A stretch of 64,000 nt of DNA from Pseudooceanicola batsensis HTCC2597 (lineage in GTDB: Bacteria; Pseudomonadota; Alphaproteobacteria; Rhodobacterales; Rhodobacteraceae): the NCBI RefSeq assembly GCF_000152725.1, contig NZ_CH724131.1, positions 151,009 to 215,008 on the forward strand, read 5' to 3'. The notes beneath the pieces are model-generated. The model saw only the letters and a list, made by a program, of their open reading frames with translations. It did not search any database and was not told where the DNA came from. Both the position numbers and the translations under genes were made by a program. Positions 34,098 through 43,444 of the stretch are shown here, piece after piece (position 1 is the stretch's first letter; every line of letters begins with the position of its first letter).

Positions 34098-34172
34098 TGG
34101 CAGCCCGTAGGGGAATCGAACCCCTCTTTCCAGGTTGAAAACCTGGCGTCCTAACCGATAGACGAACGGGCC
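34098..34172 (-). tRNA. tRNA-Glu (UUC)
   Basis: On the minus strand the acceptor stem is GGCCCGT with ACGGGCT (first pair G-U), the anticodon stem-loop CCAGG-TTTTCAA-CCTGG gives anticodon TTC at 34137-34139, the T-arm is GGGGTTCGATTCCCC, and CCA is encoded at 34098-34100. The 3' end points toward the integrase remnant. Confidence 0.96.
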
Positions 34173-34491
34173 GCGCTTGGCGTGAGGGGGCTTTTAGGCA
34201 AAGCGCCGCGGCTCTGCAAGAGGGGAATCGCGGGAAAAAACAGATTTTCGGATCTTCTCCACGCCTACGGTGGGGGCAGAGTGCGCGGCCCGGGCCGGGG
34301 GGGGCTTGAGGTTCGCTGCGCCATGGGTGAAGCGGGTGCGGCGCGGTTCGCGGGGCCGACGGCAGGGGGGATGGTCCCGGCCGTTCGGAAGGGGTTTGCG
34401 GGCTGCAGGCGTCGCGATACATGCGCCGCTCCGCGTCTCGCGGAAATCCCTCGTCACACGGGCCCTCGGGCGGGCAATGGTGCGCGGGGAT
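34173..34491. other. Intergenic region between tRNA-Glu and recJ
   Basis: About 320 bases without a supported gene. It should contain the tRNA-Glu promoter (minus strand) and the recJ 3' untranslated region. Short frames are antisense or GC artefacts. I see no clear terminator. Confidence 0.5.
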
Positions 34492-36240
<1,749 letters not shown>

Positions 36241-36350
36241 GCGCAACTCATGCCGTCACCGTGCCGGGCGGTGCAAGCGAAACCGCCCCTTCCGTTGCGA
36301 AGGTCGCTCCGGACCGGGCCGCCGCAGGCCGGCGCGCCGGGGGCGGCGTT

Positions 36351-37637
36351 TCAGACTTCCTCGATCCGGATGGCCACCGGCGAGGACTTGACGACGCCGG
36401 TCCGCTCCATCGCCGACAGCGCGCGATCCAGCGCGTCCCGGCCGGTGCGGTGCGTCACGATCAGGACCGGGGCGTGCTCGCCCTCGTGATCGTACTGGCG
36501 CATCCGGTTGATCGAGATCCCGGCCTCGCCAAGAACGGCGGCGATCTTGGCCAGCGCGCCCGGCTTGTCCTGCAGCGTCATGCGCAGGTAGTAGGCCGCG
36601 GGTGTTACCGATCTCGCGGGCGTGGCGGCGGCAAGGGTCGAGGCGGGCTGGCCGAAGACGGGCAGGCGTACCCCCCGGGCGATGTCGCAGATGTCCGCCA
36701 GGACGGCCGAGGCCGTCGGACCTTCGCCCGCGCCCGGTCCGCGCAGGACGATCTGCTCGACCGTGTCGCCTTCGAGAACGACCATGTTGGTGCCGCCTTC
36801 GAGTTGCCCGAGCGGCGAGGTCATGGGCACGAGGCAGGGCGCCATGCGCTGTTCCAGACCCCGCCCAGTCATCCGCGCGACGCCCAGCAGCTTGATCCGA
36901 TAGCCCATGTCCCCGGCCGCCCGGATGTCCTCGATCGTCAGCCGGCCGATACCCTCAAGTTCCATCGCGTCGAAGGCGACCTGAGTGCCGAAGGCGGCGG
37001 AGGCCAGCAGCGCAAGCTTGTGACCGGCGTCTATGCCGCCCACGTCCAGTTCCGGGTCGGCCTCGAGAAACCCCAGCTGGTTGGCCTCTTCAAAGACGGC
37101 GTCGTAAGGCAGGCCGGCGCTTTCCATCCGGGTGAGGATATAATTGCAGGTGCCGTTCATCACCCCCATGACGCGGGTGATGGCATTGCCGGCCAGCCCC
37201 TCGATCAGGGACTTGACCACCGGGATCCCCCCGGCGACCGCGGCTTCGTAGCGGATCACCCGCCCGTTGCCCTCGGCGAGTTCGGCCAGCGCCTGACCGT
37301 GCACGGCCAGCATCGCCTTGTTCGCGGTCACGACATCCTTGCCGGCCTTGAGCGCGGCCTCGGTCGCGGCCTTGGCCGGCCCGTCCGAGCCGCCCATGAG
37401 TTCGACGAAGACATCCACGTCGTCGCGGGTGGCCAGGGTCACCGGGTCGTCTTCCCAGTCATACCCCGTCAGCGGCACGCCACGGTCCTTGTCGCGGGTC
37501 CGGGCCGAGACGGCGGAAATCACGATCTCCTTGCCGGTGCGGGCCGACAGAAGGGCCGCTTCGCGCCGGACGATGCGCACCACGCCGACCCCGACGGTGC
37601 CCAATCCGGCGATTCCCAGACGTATCCTGCCGCTCAT
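36351..37637 (-). CDS. hom: Homoserine dehydrogenase
   Basis: A 428-residue NAD(P)-dependent enzyme reducing aspartate semialdehyde to homoserine, on the way to methionine, threonine and isoleucine. The Rossmann motif GIAGLGTVGVGVV is at residue 8; VTANKAMLA, YEAAVAGGIPVV, the substrate segment MNGTCNYIL and LEADPELDVGGIDAGHK follow; a C-terminal ACT domain (about residues 350-428, DKPGALAKIAAVLGEAGISI) would allow feedback by threonine. ATG at 37637 is set by AGGAG 8 bases upstream; the frame upstream to 37871 is spurious. Confidence 0.97.
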   Translation of the reverse strand: MSGRIRLGIAGLGTVGVGVVRIVRREAALLSARTGKEIVISAVSARTRDKDRGVPLTGYDWEDDPVTLATRDDVDVFVELMGGSDGPAKAATEAALKAGKDVVTANKAMLAVHGQALAELAEGNGRVIRYEAAVAGGIPVVKSLIEGLAGNAITRVMGVMNGTCNYILTRMESAGLPYDAVFEEANQLGFLEADPELDVGGIDAGHKLALLASAAFGTQVAFDAMELEGIGRLTIEDIRAAGDMGYRIKLLGVARMTGRGLEQRMAPCLVPMTSPLGQLEGGTNMVVLEGDTVEQIVLRGPGAGEGPTASAVLADICDIARGVRLPVFGQPASTLAAATPARSVTPAAYYLRMTLQDKPGALAKIAAVLGEAGISINRMRQYDHEGEHAPVLIVTHRTGRDALDRALSAMERTGVVKSSPVAIRIEEV

Positions 37638-37767
37638 CCCATGGTCTCCTGTTCGGGGTCGTCCCGGCGGCATTACCGCTTTCGCCGTGCCGGTGCAACG
37701 CGGTGGCGGTCCGGCAGAAGCCCCGGCCCGCCGAGGGCGAGCCACCGGGCACGGGGACGGTCGCCGT

Positions 37768-38007
37768 TCAGTCCCGCCTGAGCCGGTCGGCCCGGGCCCG
37801 GAGCGCGGCCCGGCGCGCGGCGAGCGCCGCCTCGTCCCCGGGCGCGATCCGCGGATCCTCGGTCTGCGCAACGAGCGCGCCGATCGGGGCCAGCCGGGGG
37901 TAGGGGCCCGTCTGCTCCTCGGCGGGCACCGCCCGGTCCAGCGCGGGGAACTGGGTGCAGGCGGTCAGCGTCAAGGCGGCGGCCAGGGCTGTGGTCTTGC
38001 GGAACAT
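37768..38007 (-). CDS. Small lipoprotein
   Basis: A 79-residue protein with a lipoprotein signal peptide and lipobox LTAC (Cys at residue 17). The mature part is short, Ala/Arg/Pro-rich and helical at the C-terminus (EAALAARRAALRARADRLRR). No family recognised. The ATG at 38007 has an ideal AAGGAGG 5 bases upstream, which rules out the longer frame. It is divergent from a TetR-family gene, and a perfect palindrome in the region between them could control both. Confidence 0.75.
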   Translation of the reverse strand: MFRKTTALAAALTLTACTQFPALDRAVPAEEQTGPYPRLAPIGALVAQTEDPRIAPGDEAALAARRAALRARADRLRRD

Positions 38008-38087
38008 CCCGGCCTCCTTTCCGAACAGGCTTCCCGACATGAGCCGGACTGTGATCCATCCGGCGGGGCGGGGCAAGCGCACTTGAT

Positions 38088-38103
38088 CTGAACGCTTGTT
38101 CAG
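38088..38103. promoter_or_regulatory. Palindromic operator candidate for the adjacent TetR regulator
   Basis: CTGAACGCTTGTTCAG is a palindrome with perfect 6-bp arms (CTGAAC-N4-GTTCAG), 13 bases upstream of the TetR start codon and 80 bases upstream of the divergent lipoprotein start. TetR proteins often bind such sites to repress themselves. Binding is inferred, not shown. Confidence 0.55.
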
Positions 38104-38116
38104 TTACAACCGGTGC

Positions 38117-38704
38117 ATGGCTCGTACCGCCGGTTCCCATTCCGCCGACACCGCCCCGCGCATTCGCGCGGCGGCACAACGCCTGTTCGCGCAGCACGGT
38201 TATGCCGCCGTCTCGATGCGGCAGATCGCGGCCGAGGTCGGGGTCCAGGTCGGTGCGCTCTACAATTACACCTCCGACAAGCAGAGCCTGCTGTTCGATC
38301 TGATGGTCGTCCATCTCGAGGATCTGCTGGACGCGCTGCCGGAACCGGATACCGCGGCGGGGCCGATGCAGGCGCTGGACGAGTTCGTCCGCTTTCACAT
38401 CCGATTCCACGCCGCGCGGCCCGAAGAAGTCTTCATCGCTTATATGGAACTGCGCAACCTGAGCCCGGAAAACTTCGCCGCGGTGGAAAGCCTGCGCCGC
38501 CTGTACGAGGACCGGCTGACCGCGATCCTGGATGCCGGGCAGGCGCGGGGCGTGTTCCGGGTCGCCGACACCCGTGTCGCCACCATGGCCATCATCGCCA
38601 TGCTGACCGGGGTGAACACGTGGTTCCGGGAAACGGGACGGCTGAGCCTGAGCGAGGTCGAGGCGATCTACGGCGACATGACCCGCCGTCTCGTGGCGGG
38701 GTGA
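38117..38704 (+). CDS. TetR/AcrR family transcriptional regulator
   Basis: A 195-residue regulator. The N-terminal HTH is AAQRLFAQHGYAAVSMRQIA followed by GVQVGALYNYTSDKQSLL (residues 17-60). The C-terminal ligand domain contains a typical central helix set (RFHAARPEEVFIAYMELRNL) as in TetR regulators of acyl-CoA or lipid metabolism, though the ligand cannot be named. ATG at 38117 is chosen; the earlier TTG at 38096 would place the palindromic site inside the gene. Confidence 0.92.
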   Translation: MARTAGSHSADTAPRIRAAAQRLFAQHGYAAVSMRQIAAEVGVQVGALYNYTSDKQSLLFDLMVVHLEDLLDALPEPDTAAGPMQALDEFVRFHIRFHAARPEEVFIAYMELRNLSPENFAAVESLRRLYEDRLTAILDAGQARGVFRVADTRVATMAIIAMLTGVNTWFRETGRLSLSEVEAIYGDMTRRLVAG

Positions 38705-39078
38705 CCCTGTGACGCGGTGCCGCGCAACCTGGCTCCCGGACCGGAGTCGCGGTGATCTGCCCCCGACGTTCCTCTGAAGGGGACCCGCGGTTCCGATCCG
38801 AACGGCCTACGGCCAGCTTCGGCGAAAATGGGGCGGCGCACCCCCCCTCCAGCCGCACGGGTCCACGTTGTTTTCCGACGGATATTCGTCGTGACGACGG
38901 CAGCGCCCGACCCGAGGCAGACGCGAAAGCGCCGCCCCGGGGGCGGGGCGGCGCTGCCCGGCGTTCATTGTGCCGGGGACATCCTCGAGGACCGGAGCAG
39001 TTCACGCGCCGCGGTCTTCGACGCCCGCGAATGGGAAAGTCACCCCAGGCGGGCACGCGCGGCACATCGCCGGCGAAA
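38705..39078. other. Intergenic region between TetR and pirin genes (convergent)
   Basis: About 370 bases with no supported gene. Its only clear feature is the hairpin at 38928-38955. Overlapping short frames on both strands show no homology. Confidence 0.5.
38928..38955 (-). terminator. Long GC hairpin downstream of the pirin gene
   Basis: AGCGCCGCCCC (38928-38938) and GGGGCGGCGCT (38945-38955) form an 11-bp perfect stem with a 6-base loop. On the minus strand it follows the pirin stop codon by about 120 bases and is trailed by TTTCGCG, so it may terminate that transcript, though the T-tract is poor. Confidence 0.4.
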
Positions 39079-39990
39079 TCAGTGCGCGGGCCGGATGAAG
39101 GTGCCGTTGCGCAAATCCGTGAACGCCTGCTGCAACTCTTCGGCGGTGTTCATGACGATAGGACCGTGCCATGCGACGGGCTCCTGGATCGGCGCGCCCG
39201 AGATCAGCAGGAAGCGCACGCCCCGGTCACCGGCCTGCACCGTGATCGAGTCGCCGGTTCCGAAGCGGATCAGCGTCCGGTCGCCCGACATGTCGCGGAT
39301 GTTGACCTCTTCGCCCCGGACCTCCTTTTCCAGAAGCACGCCCGTCGGCGCCGAGGCATCGGCAAAGGCGCCCGCCCCCTCGAAGACGTAGGCGAAGGCA
39401 CGGCGATAGGTGTCGACCGGCAGCGTCTTGGTCACGCCCGGCGGGATCGACACGTCGAGGTACTGCGGGTCGGCGGCGATACCGTCGACCGGCCCGCGCC
39501 GGCCCCAGAATTCGCCGACCACCACCCGCACCACGGTGCCGTCGTCGTCGATGATCTCTGGGATCTCGGTCGACTTGACGTCCTGATAGCGCGGCGCCGT
39601 CATCTTGAGATCGCCCGGCAGGTTGGCCCAGAGCTGGAACCCGTGCATCTGGCCGTTGGCGTTGCCGGTCGGCATTTCCTGGTGAAGGATGCCCGATCCG
39701 GCCGTCATCCACTGCACGTCGCCCGCGCCGAGCGAGCCGGTGTTGCCGAGGCTGTCGGCATGATCGACGCTGCCCGAGAGTACGTAGGTGATGGTTTCGA
39801 TGCCGCGGTGCGGATGCCAGGGAAACCCCTTCTGGTAATCCTCGGGACGTTCGTTGCGAAAGTCGTCGAAGAGCAGGAAGGGGTCGAGTTCGCTCGGCTT
39901 GTGAAAGCCGAAGGCGCGGTGAAGCTTGACGCCTGCGCCTTCCAGCGTGGCCTGGGCCTGACGGGTTTCGAGGGTCGGACGAATGGACAT
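39079..39990 (-). CDS. Pirin family protein
   Basis: A 303-residue bicupin of the pirin family. The N-terminal cupin holds the metal ligands in FPWHPHRGIETITYVLSG (His-x-His, about residue 56) and GILHQEMP (about residue 100); the C-terminal cupin is seen around YRRAFAYVFEGAGAF. Bacterial pirins have been described as quercetinases or redox-linked regulators; the role here is unknown. ATG at 39990 has AAAGGAG about 8 bases upstream, which fixes the start. Confidence 0.93.
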   Translation of the reverse strand: MSIRPTLETRQAQATLEGAGVKLHRAFGFHKPSELDPFLLFDDFRNERPEDYQKGFPWHPHRGIETITYVLSGSVDHADSLGNTGSLGAGDVQWMTAGSGILHQEMPTGNANGQMHGFQLWANLPGDLKMTAPRYQDVKSTEIPEIIDDDGTVVRVVVGEFWGRRGPVDGIAADPQYLDVSIPPGVTKTLPVDTYRRAFAYVFEGAGAFADASAPTGVLLEKEVRGEEVNIRDMSGDRTLIRFGTGDSITVQAGDRGVRFLLISGAPIQEPVAWHGPIVMNTAEELQQAFTDLRNGTFIRPAH

Positions 39991-40142
39991 GGAACGTCTC
40001 CTTTCATCGTCGAAATAGGCGTCCGCGGTCGGCGCGCCAAGCCTCGGTCGGGTTCGCCAGTGCAGCCCGTCTGTGCGGTGACCAACAGAGCGGTTGCATC
40101 GGCAGGGCAATCTGCCTAACCCCGCCGGAAAGGAGAACGGAC

Positions 40143-40628
40143 ATGGGCGAGATCCTCGCAGAGCTTTCGGTGTCGCAGGGCCGCCGCATCTTTGGCGTCG
40201 GGGTGCTGTCGGTTCTGGGCCTTCTGCTGTTGCGCATGGCTTTGGCCGGGGCGGGGGGGAGCTGGCTGGACGCCCTCGTCCTGGCGATGGGGACCGCTGC
40301 CCTCGCCGCCGCCTGGGTCATGTATCGTGCGACGGAGCACAGCGTGCTGCTGACCGACCAGGGGCTTTACGACAGCGACGGCACACTGCTGGCGGGGATC
40401 GGAACGATCCTCTCGGTGGATCGCGGCACCTTTGCCTTCAAGCCCTCGAACGGCTTTCTCGTCCGGCTGGGCGACCGCCACCCGCGCCTGTGGCGGCCGG
40501 GGCTCTACTGGCGCCTGGGGCGGCGGATGGGGGTCGGCGGGATCACCCGTGCGGCCGAGGCCAAGATGATGGCCGACATCCTGTCGGTCCGTCTGGCCGA
40601 ACGCGCGTCGGAAACCGGAACCGGTTAG
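40143..40628 (+). CDS. Uncharacterised membrane protein with two N-terminal helices
   Basis: A 161-residue protein with two membrane helices (about residues 15-33 and 42-60) and a cytoplasmic C-terminal domain of about 95 residues with a beta-rich start (HSVLLTDQGLYDSDGTLLAGIGTILSVDRG) reminiscent of bacterial PH-like domains. No family can be named with confidence. AAGGAG lies about 7 bases before the ATG. The end overlaps the convergent Tad-like gene by 4 bases. Confidence 0.75.
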   Translation: MGEILAELSVSQGRRIFGVGVLSVLGLLLLRMALAGAGGSWLDALVLAMGTAALAAAWVMYRATEHSVLLTDQGLYDSDGTLLAGIGTILSVDRGTFAFKPSNGFLVRLGDRHPRLWRPGLYWRLGRRMGVGGITRAAEAKMMADILSVRLAERASETGTG

Positions 40629-41209
40629 GACGGCGTGCCGTCATCCCACTTCAGCTGATCGGCGAACCGCGGGTTCATGAAGACGAGCGATTTCATCTTG
40701 AAGTCGTCCATCCCGATCTTGAAGGGCAGCATGTAGTCGTTCCAGGTCTCGAGCAGGATGAATTCATCCCCGCTGGACACTTCGGGCAGCTGCGTGCGCA
40801 TCTGGTTGACCGTGTTGTCGGTCAGCGCCGCGACGCTGCCGTTGCCGCGGCGCTTGGACCATTTTACCGTGTACTTGTCCGTGTCCTCGTCGAAGCTGAG
40901 GACCGAGACGCGCATCGCGGCGTTGTTCACGCGGGTCAGCTCGGTAAACAGCGTGTAAGAACTGTTGACGAAGGTGTCGTCGATCTTCTGGGTCTCGCGC
41001 GAATAGGCATCGGCGATGGTAAAGGCGGCCTTCTGGTTGACGCTCTTCATTCGCAGCATGTCGAAGAAGCTGAACATCGCGACATAGGTCCAGATCACCA
41101 CCGGCAGCAGGATGATCGATTCCACCGCCACGGTTCCGCGCGTCTCGGCGAGGAAGGCGCGCAGGCGGGCGCGGAACAGGGCGGGGGCGGGGGGATGAAA
41201 ACGTGTCAT
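40625..41209 (-). CDS. TadE-like pilus assembly protein
   Basis: A 194-residue protein with the TadE pattern: a short basic N-terminus, then RGTVAVESIILLPVVIWTYVAMFSFFDML, the E-containing hydrophobic helix of pseudopilin-like proteins (about residues 24-52), and a periplasmic domain. TadE-type minor pilins are processed by a prepilin peptidase and act in Tad (Flp) pilus biogenesis. It is the last of three such genes transcribed together. No Tad secretion ATPase or flp gene lies in the window. Confidence 0.8.
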   Translation of the reverse strand: MTRFHPPAPALFRARLRAFLAETRGTVAVESIILLPVVIWTYVAMFSFFDMLRMKSVNQKAAFTIADAYSRETQKIDDTFVNSSYTLFTELTRVNNAAMRVSVLSFDEDTDKYTVKWSKRRGNGSVAALTDNTVNQMRTQLPEVSSGDEFILLETWNDYMLPFKIGMDDFKMKSLVFMNPRFADQLKWDDGTPS

Positions 41210-41213
41210 GTCG

Positions 41214-41759
41214 TCACGAGGGTTCGTTTACGAAGGCCGAGGTGGAGAAGAGGGCGATATCGCCGTTGCCGTCCTTGGCCACCTGCTTGCCAAGCCCGAC
41301 GGTCGGGAAGATCGGCGCGATCTTGATGCAGGCGCGCAGGACCATCAGCTGGTTCGATCCGCCGTTGACGAACCGGCGCACCGGCTGAACCTCTTCCGAC
41401 CGGTCGACGCAGTCGGCGTCGGAGGGCAGCGCGGTGTAGTCCCGAAGGTCGACGGGCTGCATCTCGAGCCGCAGGCCGGTCGAGCAGTCGGGCAGGAAGC
41501 CCGCGTAAGAACAGGTCGCCTCCTTGATCGAGGCATGTGTCGGGTTTTCCTCGAACCCCAGCCGGAGGTCGCGCACGGCCATGTCCAGCCCGCGCTCCAG
41601 CATCGTCTGCCGGAAGGTCATCAGCCCCATCTCGACCGACGACAGCATGAACATCGTGAACACCGGAAGCATGATCGCGAAGTCGGCGACCACGGCACCT
41701 GTCTCGTCTCCCAGCCAGTGGCGGATGCGGTTGCGAAGAGATGTCTTGCGGCGGATCAC
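41214..41759 (-). CDS. TadE/TadF-like pilus assembly protein
   Basis: A 181-residue protein with the same layout: a basic N-terminus, then DETGAVVADFAIMLPVFTMFMLSSVEMGL (hydrophobic helix with preceding Glu, about residues 18-46), and a Cys-containing periplasmic part. It starts with GTG at 41759, overlapping the stop of the upstream vWA gene (GTGA), so it is translationally coupled to it. It is followed four bases later by the third pilin-like gene. The longer frame to 42266 is antiphase to the vWA gene. Confidence 0.8.
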   Translation of the reverse strand: MIRRKTSLRNRIRHWLGDETGAVVADFAIMLPVFTMFMLSSVEMGLMTFRQTMLERGLDMAVRDLRLGFEENPTHASIKEATCSYAGFLPDCSTGLRLEMQPVDLRDYTALPSDADCVDRSEEVQPVRRFVNGGSNQLMVLRACIKIAPIFPTVGLGKQVAKDGNGDIALFSTSAFVNEPS

Positions 41760-43168
41760 AGGGTGAGCCTCAGTTGCTTGAGTTGTTGGGCGATCGAGGA
41801 GAAGGCCTCGGAGATCTGGACGCCTTCGACGCGGTAGAAGTGCGAGGGCGAGGAGGCGCAGTCTTCCATTTCCTGGGCGGCGTCGTTGTTGATCTCGAAG
41901 CCGATGGAATAGATGATGATGCCGTTGGCCTTGGCGGCGTTGCAGATGTTCTGAAGCAGCGCGTTGCCGATCGCCGTGTCGTAGTAGGTGTCGAACAGGT
42001 GGTCCTCGACGCTGCCGTCCACGTCGTTGTCCCAGTCGTCCATGGCGTGCCGCGCCCAGTGGGCCCGCATGTCCGGCGTGTCGTAGGCGAATTCCTTGAT
42101 GCGTTTCGTTTCGGTGTTCATGCCGTCGGTCATGACCACGATCACCTTGAGCGTGTTGCTGGTGAACGGGGCCGGCCGGTCGCGGAAGGCCTCGTCGACG
42201 ATGGAGTTGTCGACCAGATCGTTGACCAGCGGGCGGAAGGCTTCGTCCAGCATCGCCGCGCCCCATTTGATCCCGATGTGGATCGACGTCCGCTCGCGCC
42301 CGGTGAGGCGATTGATCTGGGCCTCGAGGGCGGCGTTGTTCTGGCTGAAGGGCGTGACGGTCTCGTAGCTCTGCGTGGGGCAGGAGATGTAGTTGAAACG
42401 GGCGTCCACGTGGCTGAAGTGCTGGCCTTGGATATAGGCGTCTTCAGGGTCGATCGCCGTGGTCGAGAAATCGTCCGGCGTGAATTGCACGCAGTACGAA
42501 TAGTCGTGCAGCTGCCGCACGTTCATCCGGCTGAAGATGTCCCAGCCGACGTTCACGTCGCCGGTGTAGGGAATGAGCGAGACCGAAACGCGATCGACCG
42601 AGTCGGGGGTCAGGACGGTATCCACGAATTCGTTCGCCGCCCTGTGCAGCCGCGACATGCGACGGTTGTCGTCCATCGACCCCGAGATATCGAGCACGAG
42701 CGACACCTCGGAATTGCCGTAGGCCTGTTCGGCGCGGCCGCGCGCCGGCACGTTGAAGCTTTCGTTCCCGAGATGCCTGATGAAGGGCGTCTTGACCTGC
42801 GCCGTCAGGTTGACCTCGACCGCGGTCGAAGTCTCTCCGCCGCCGACGAGGATGTCGTCGGCGCTGATGTAGGAGGCAAGCGCCGCCTTGTCGAAATAGT
42901 CCAGAACGACCTGCTTGGGATCGAGCGCGTTGTCCTTGTGCGCGGCGGCCAGCGTGGAGGCGTCGATCACCTGCTGAATGCGGGTCCGCTCCATTTCGGT
43001 ACGCATCACGTCGACGCCGATTCCCGCGACCGTCATCATCGTGAGCAGCATGAACATGACGAGGGCCAGCATGACGCCGTCCTCGGCACGGGCGAAATCC
43101 ACGACATGACGTCTGACCCGGTCACGAAGGACGTTCTTGGGCAGGATGAGTCTGGACGGTCCGGTCAT
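41756..43168 (-). CDS. TadG-like protein with von Willebrand factor A domain
   Basis: A 470-residue protein. A pilin-like N-terminus (EDGVMLALVMFMLLTMMTVAGIGVDVMR, about residues 29-56) anchors it in the membrane, and a vWA domain begins near residue 153 with VLDISGSMDD, the DxSxS MIDAS motif, with the further aspartate in MTDGMN (about residue 350). TadG proteins stabilise or scaffold Tad pili. It is the first gene of a three-gene operon of pilin-like proteins. Confidence 0.88.
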   Translation of the reverse strand: MTGPSRLILPKNVLRDRVRRHVVDFARAEDGVMLALVMFMLLTMMTVAGIGVDVMRTEMERTRIQQVIDASTLAAAHKDNALDPKQVVLDYFDKAALASYISADDILVGGGETSTAVEVNLTAQVKTPFIRHLGNESFNVPARGRAEQAYGNSEVSLVLDISGSMDDNRRMSRLHRAANEFVDTVLTPDSVDRVSVSLIPYTGDVNVGWDIFSRMNVRQLHDYSYCVQFTPDDFSTTAIDPEDAYIQGQHFSHVDARFNYISCPTQSYETVTPFSQNNAALEAQINRLTGRERTSIHIGIKWGAAMLDEAFRPLVNDLVDNSIVDEAFRDRPAPFTSNTLKVIVVMTDGMNTETKRIKEFAYDTPDMRAHWARHAMDDWDNDVDGSVEDHLFDTYYDTAIGNALLQNICNAAKANGIIIYSIGFEINNDAAQEMEDCASSPSHFYRVEGVQISEAFSSIAQQLKQLRLTL

Positions 43169-43444
43169 CTGTATCCCTCTGTGCGCCTGATGGGGAGCCG
43201 CCGGTGTCGGTGGAATTGGGCCCCGCGATGCGCTTCTCGAGTGAAGTGTTAACGCTGGATTCTGGCCGAAATTTGTCCGGATTGGGGTTCGCAGATGGAA
43301 AGCGCCGTCAGCGGCAACAGCGCCGGCGCATCCAGGGAAATTGTTGATGCCCGTGATTGCGGTCGTGAAGGGCCCCCTGCGCGATGCGGCGTATCTTTTT
43401 TCTGCGTCGCGATGTTACCGTGCACCTGAAACAGGGAGGACGAG

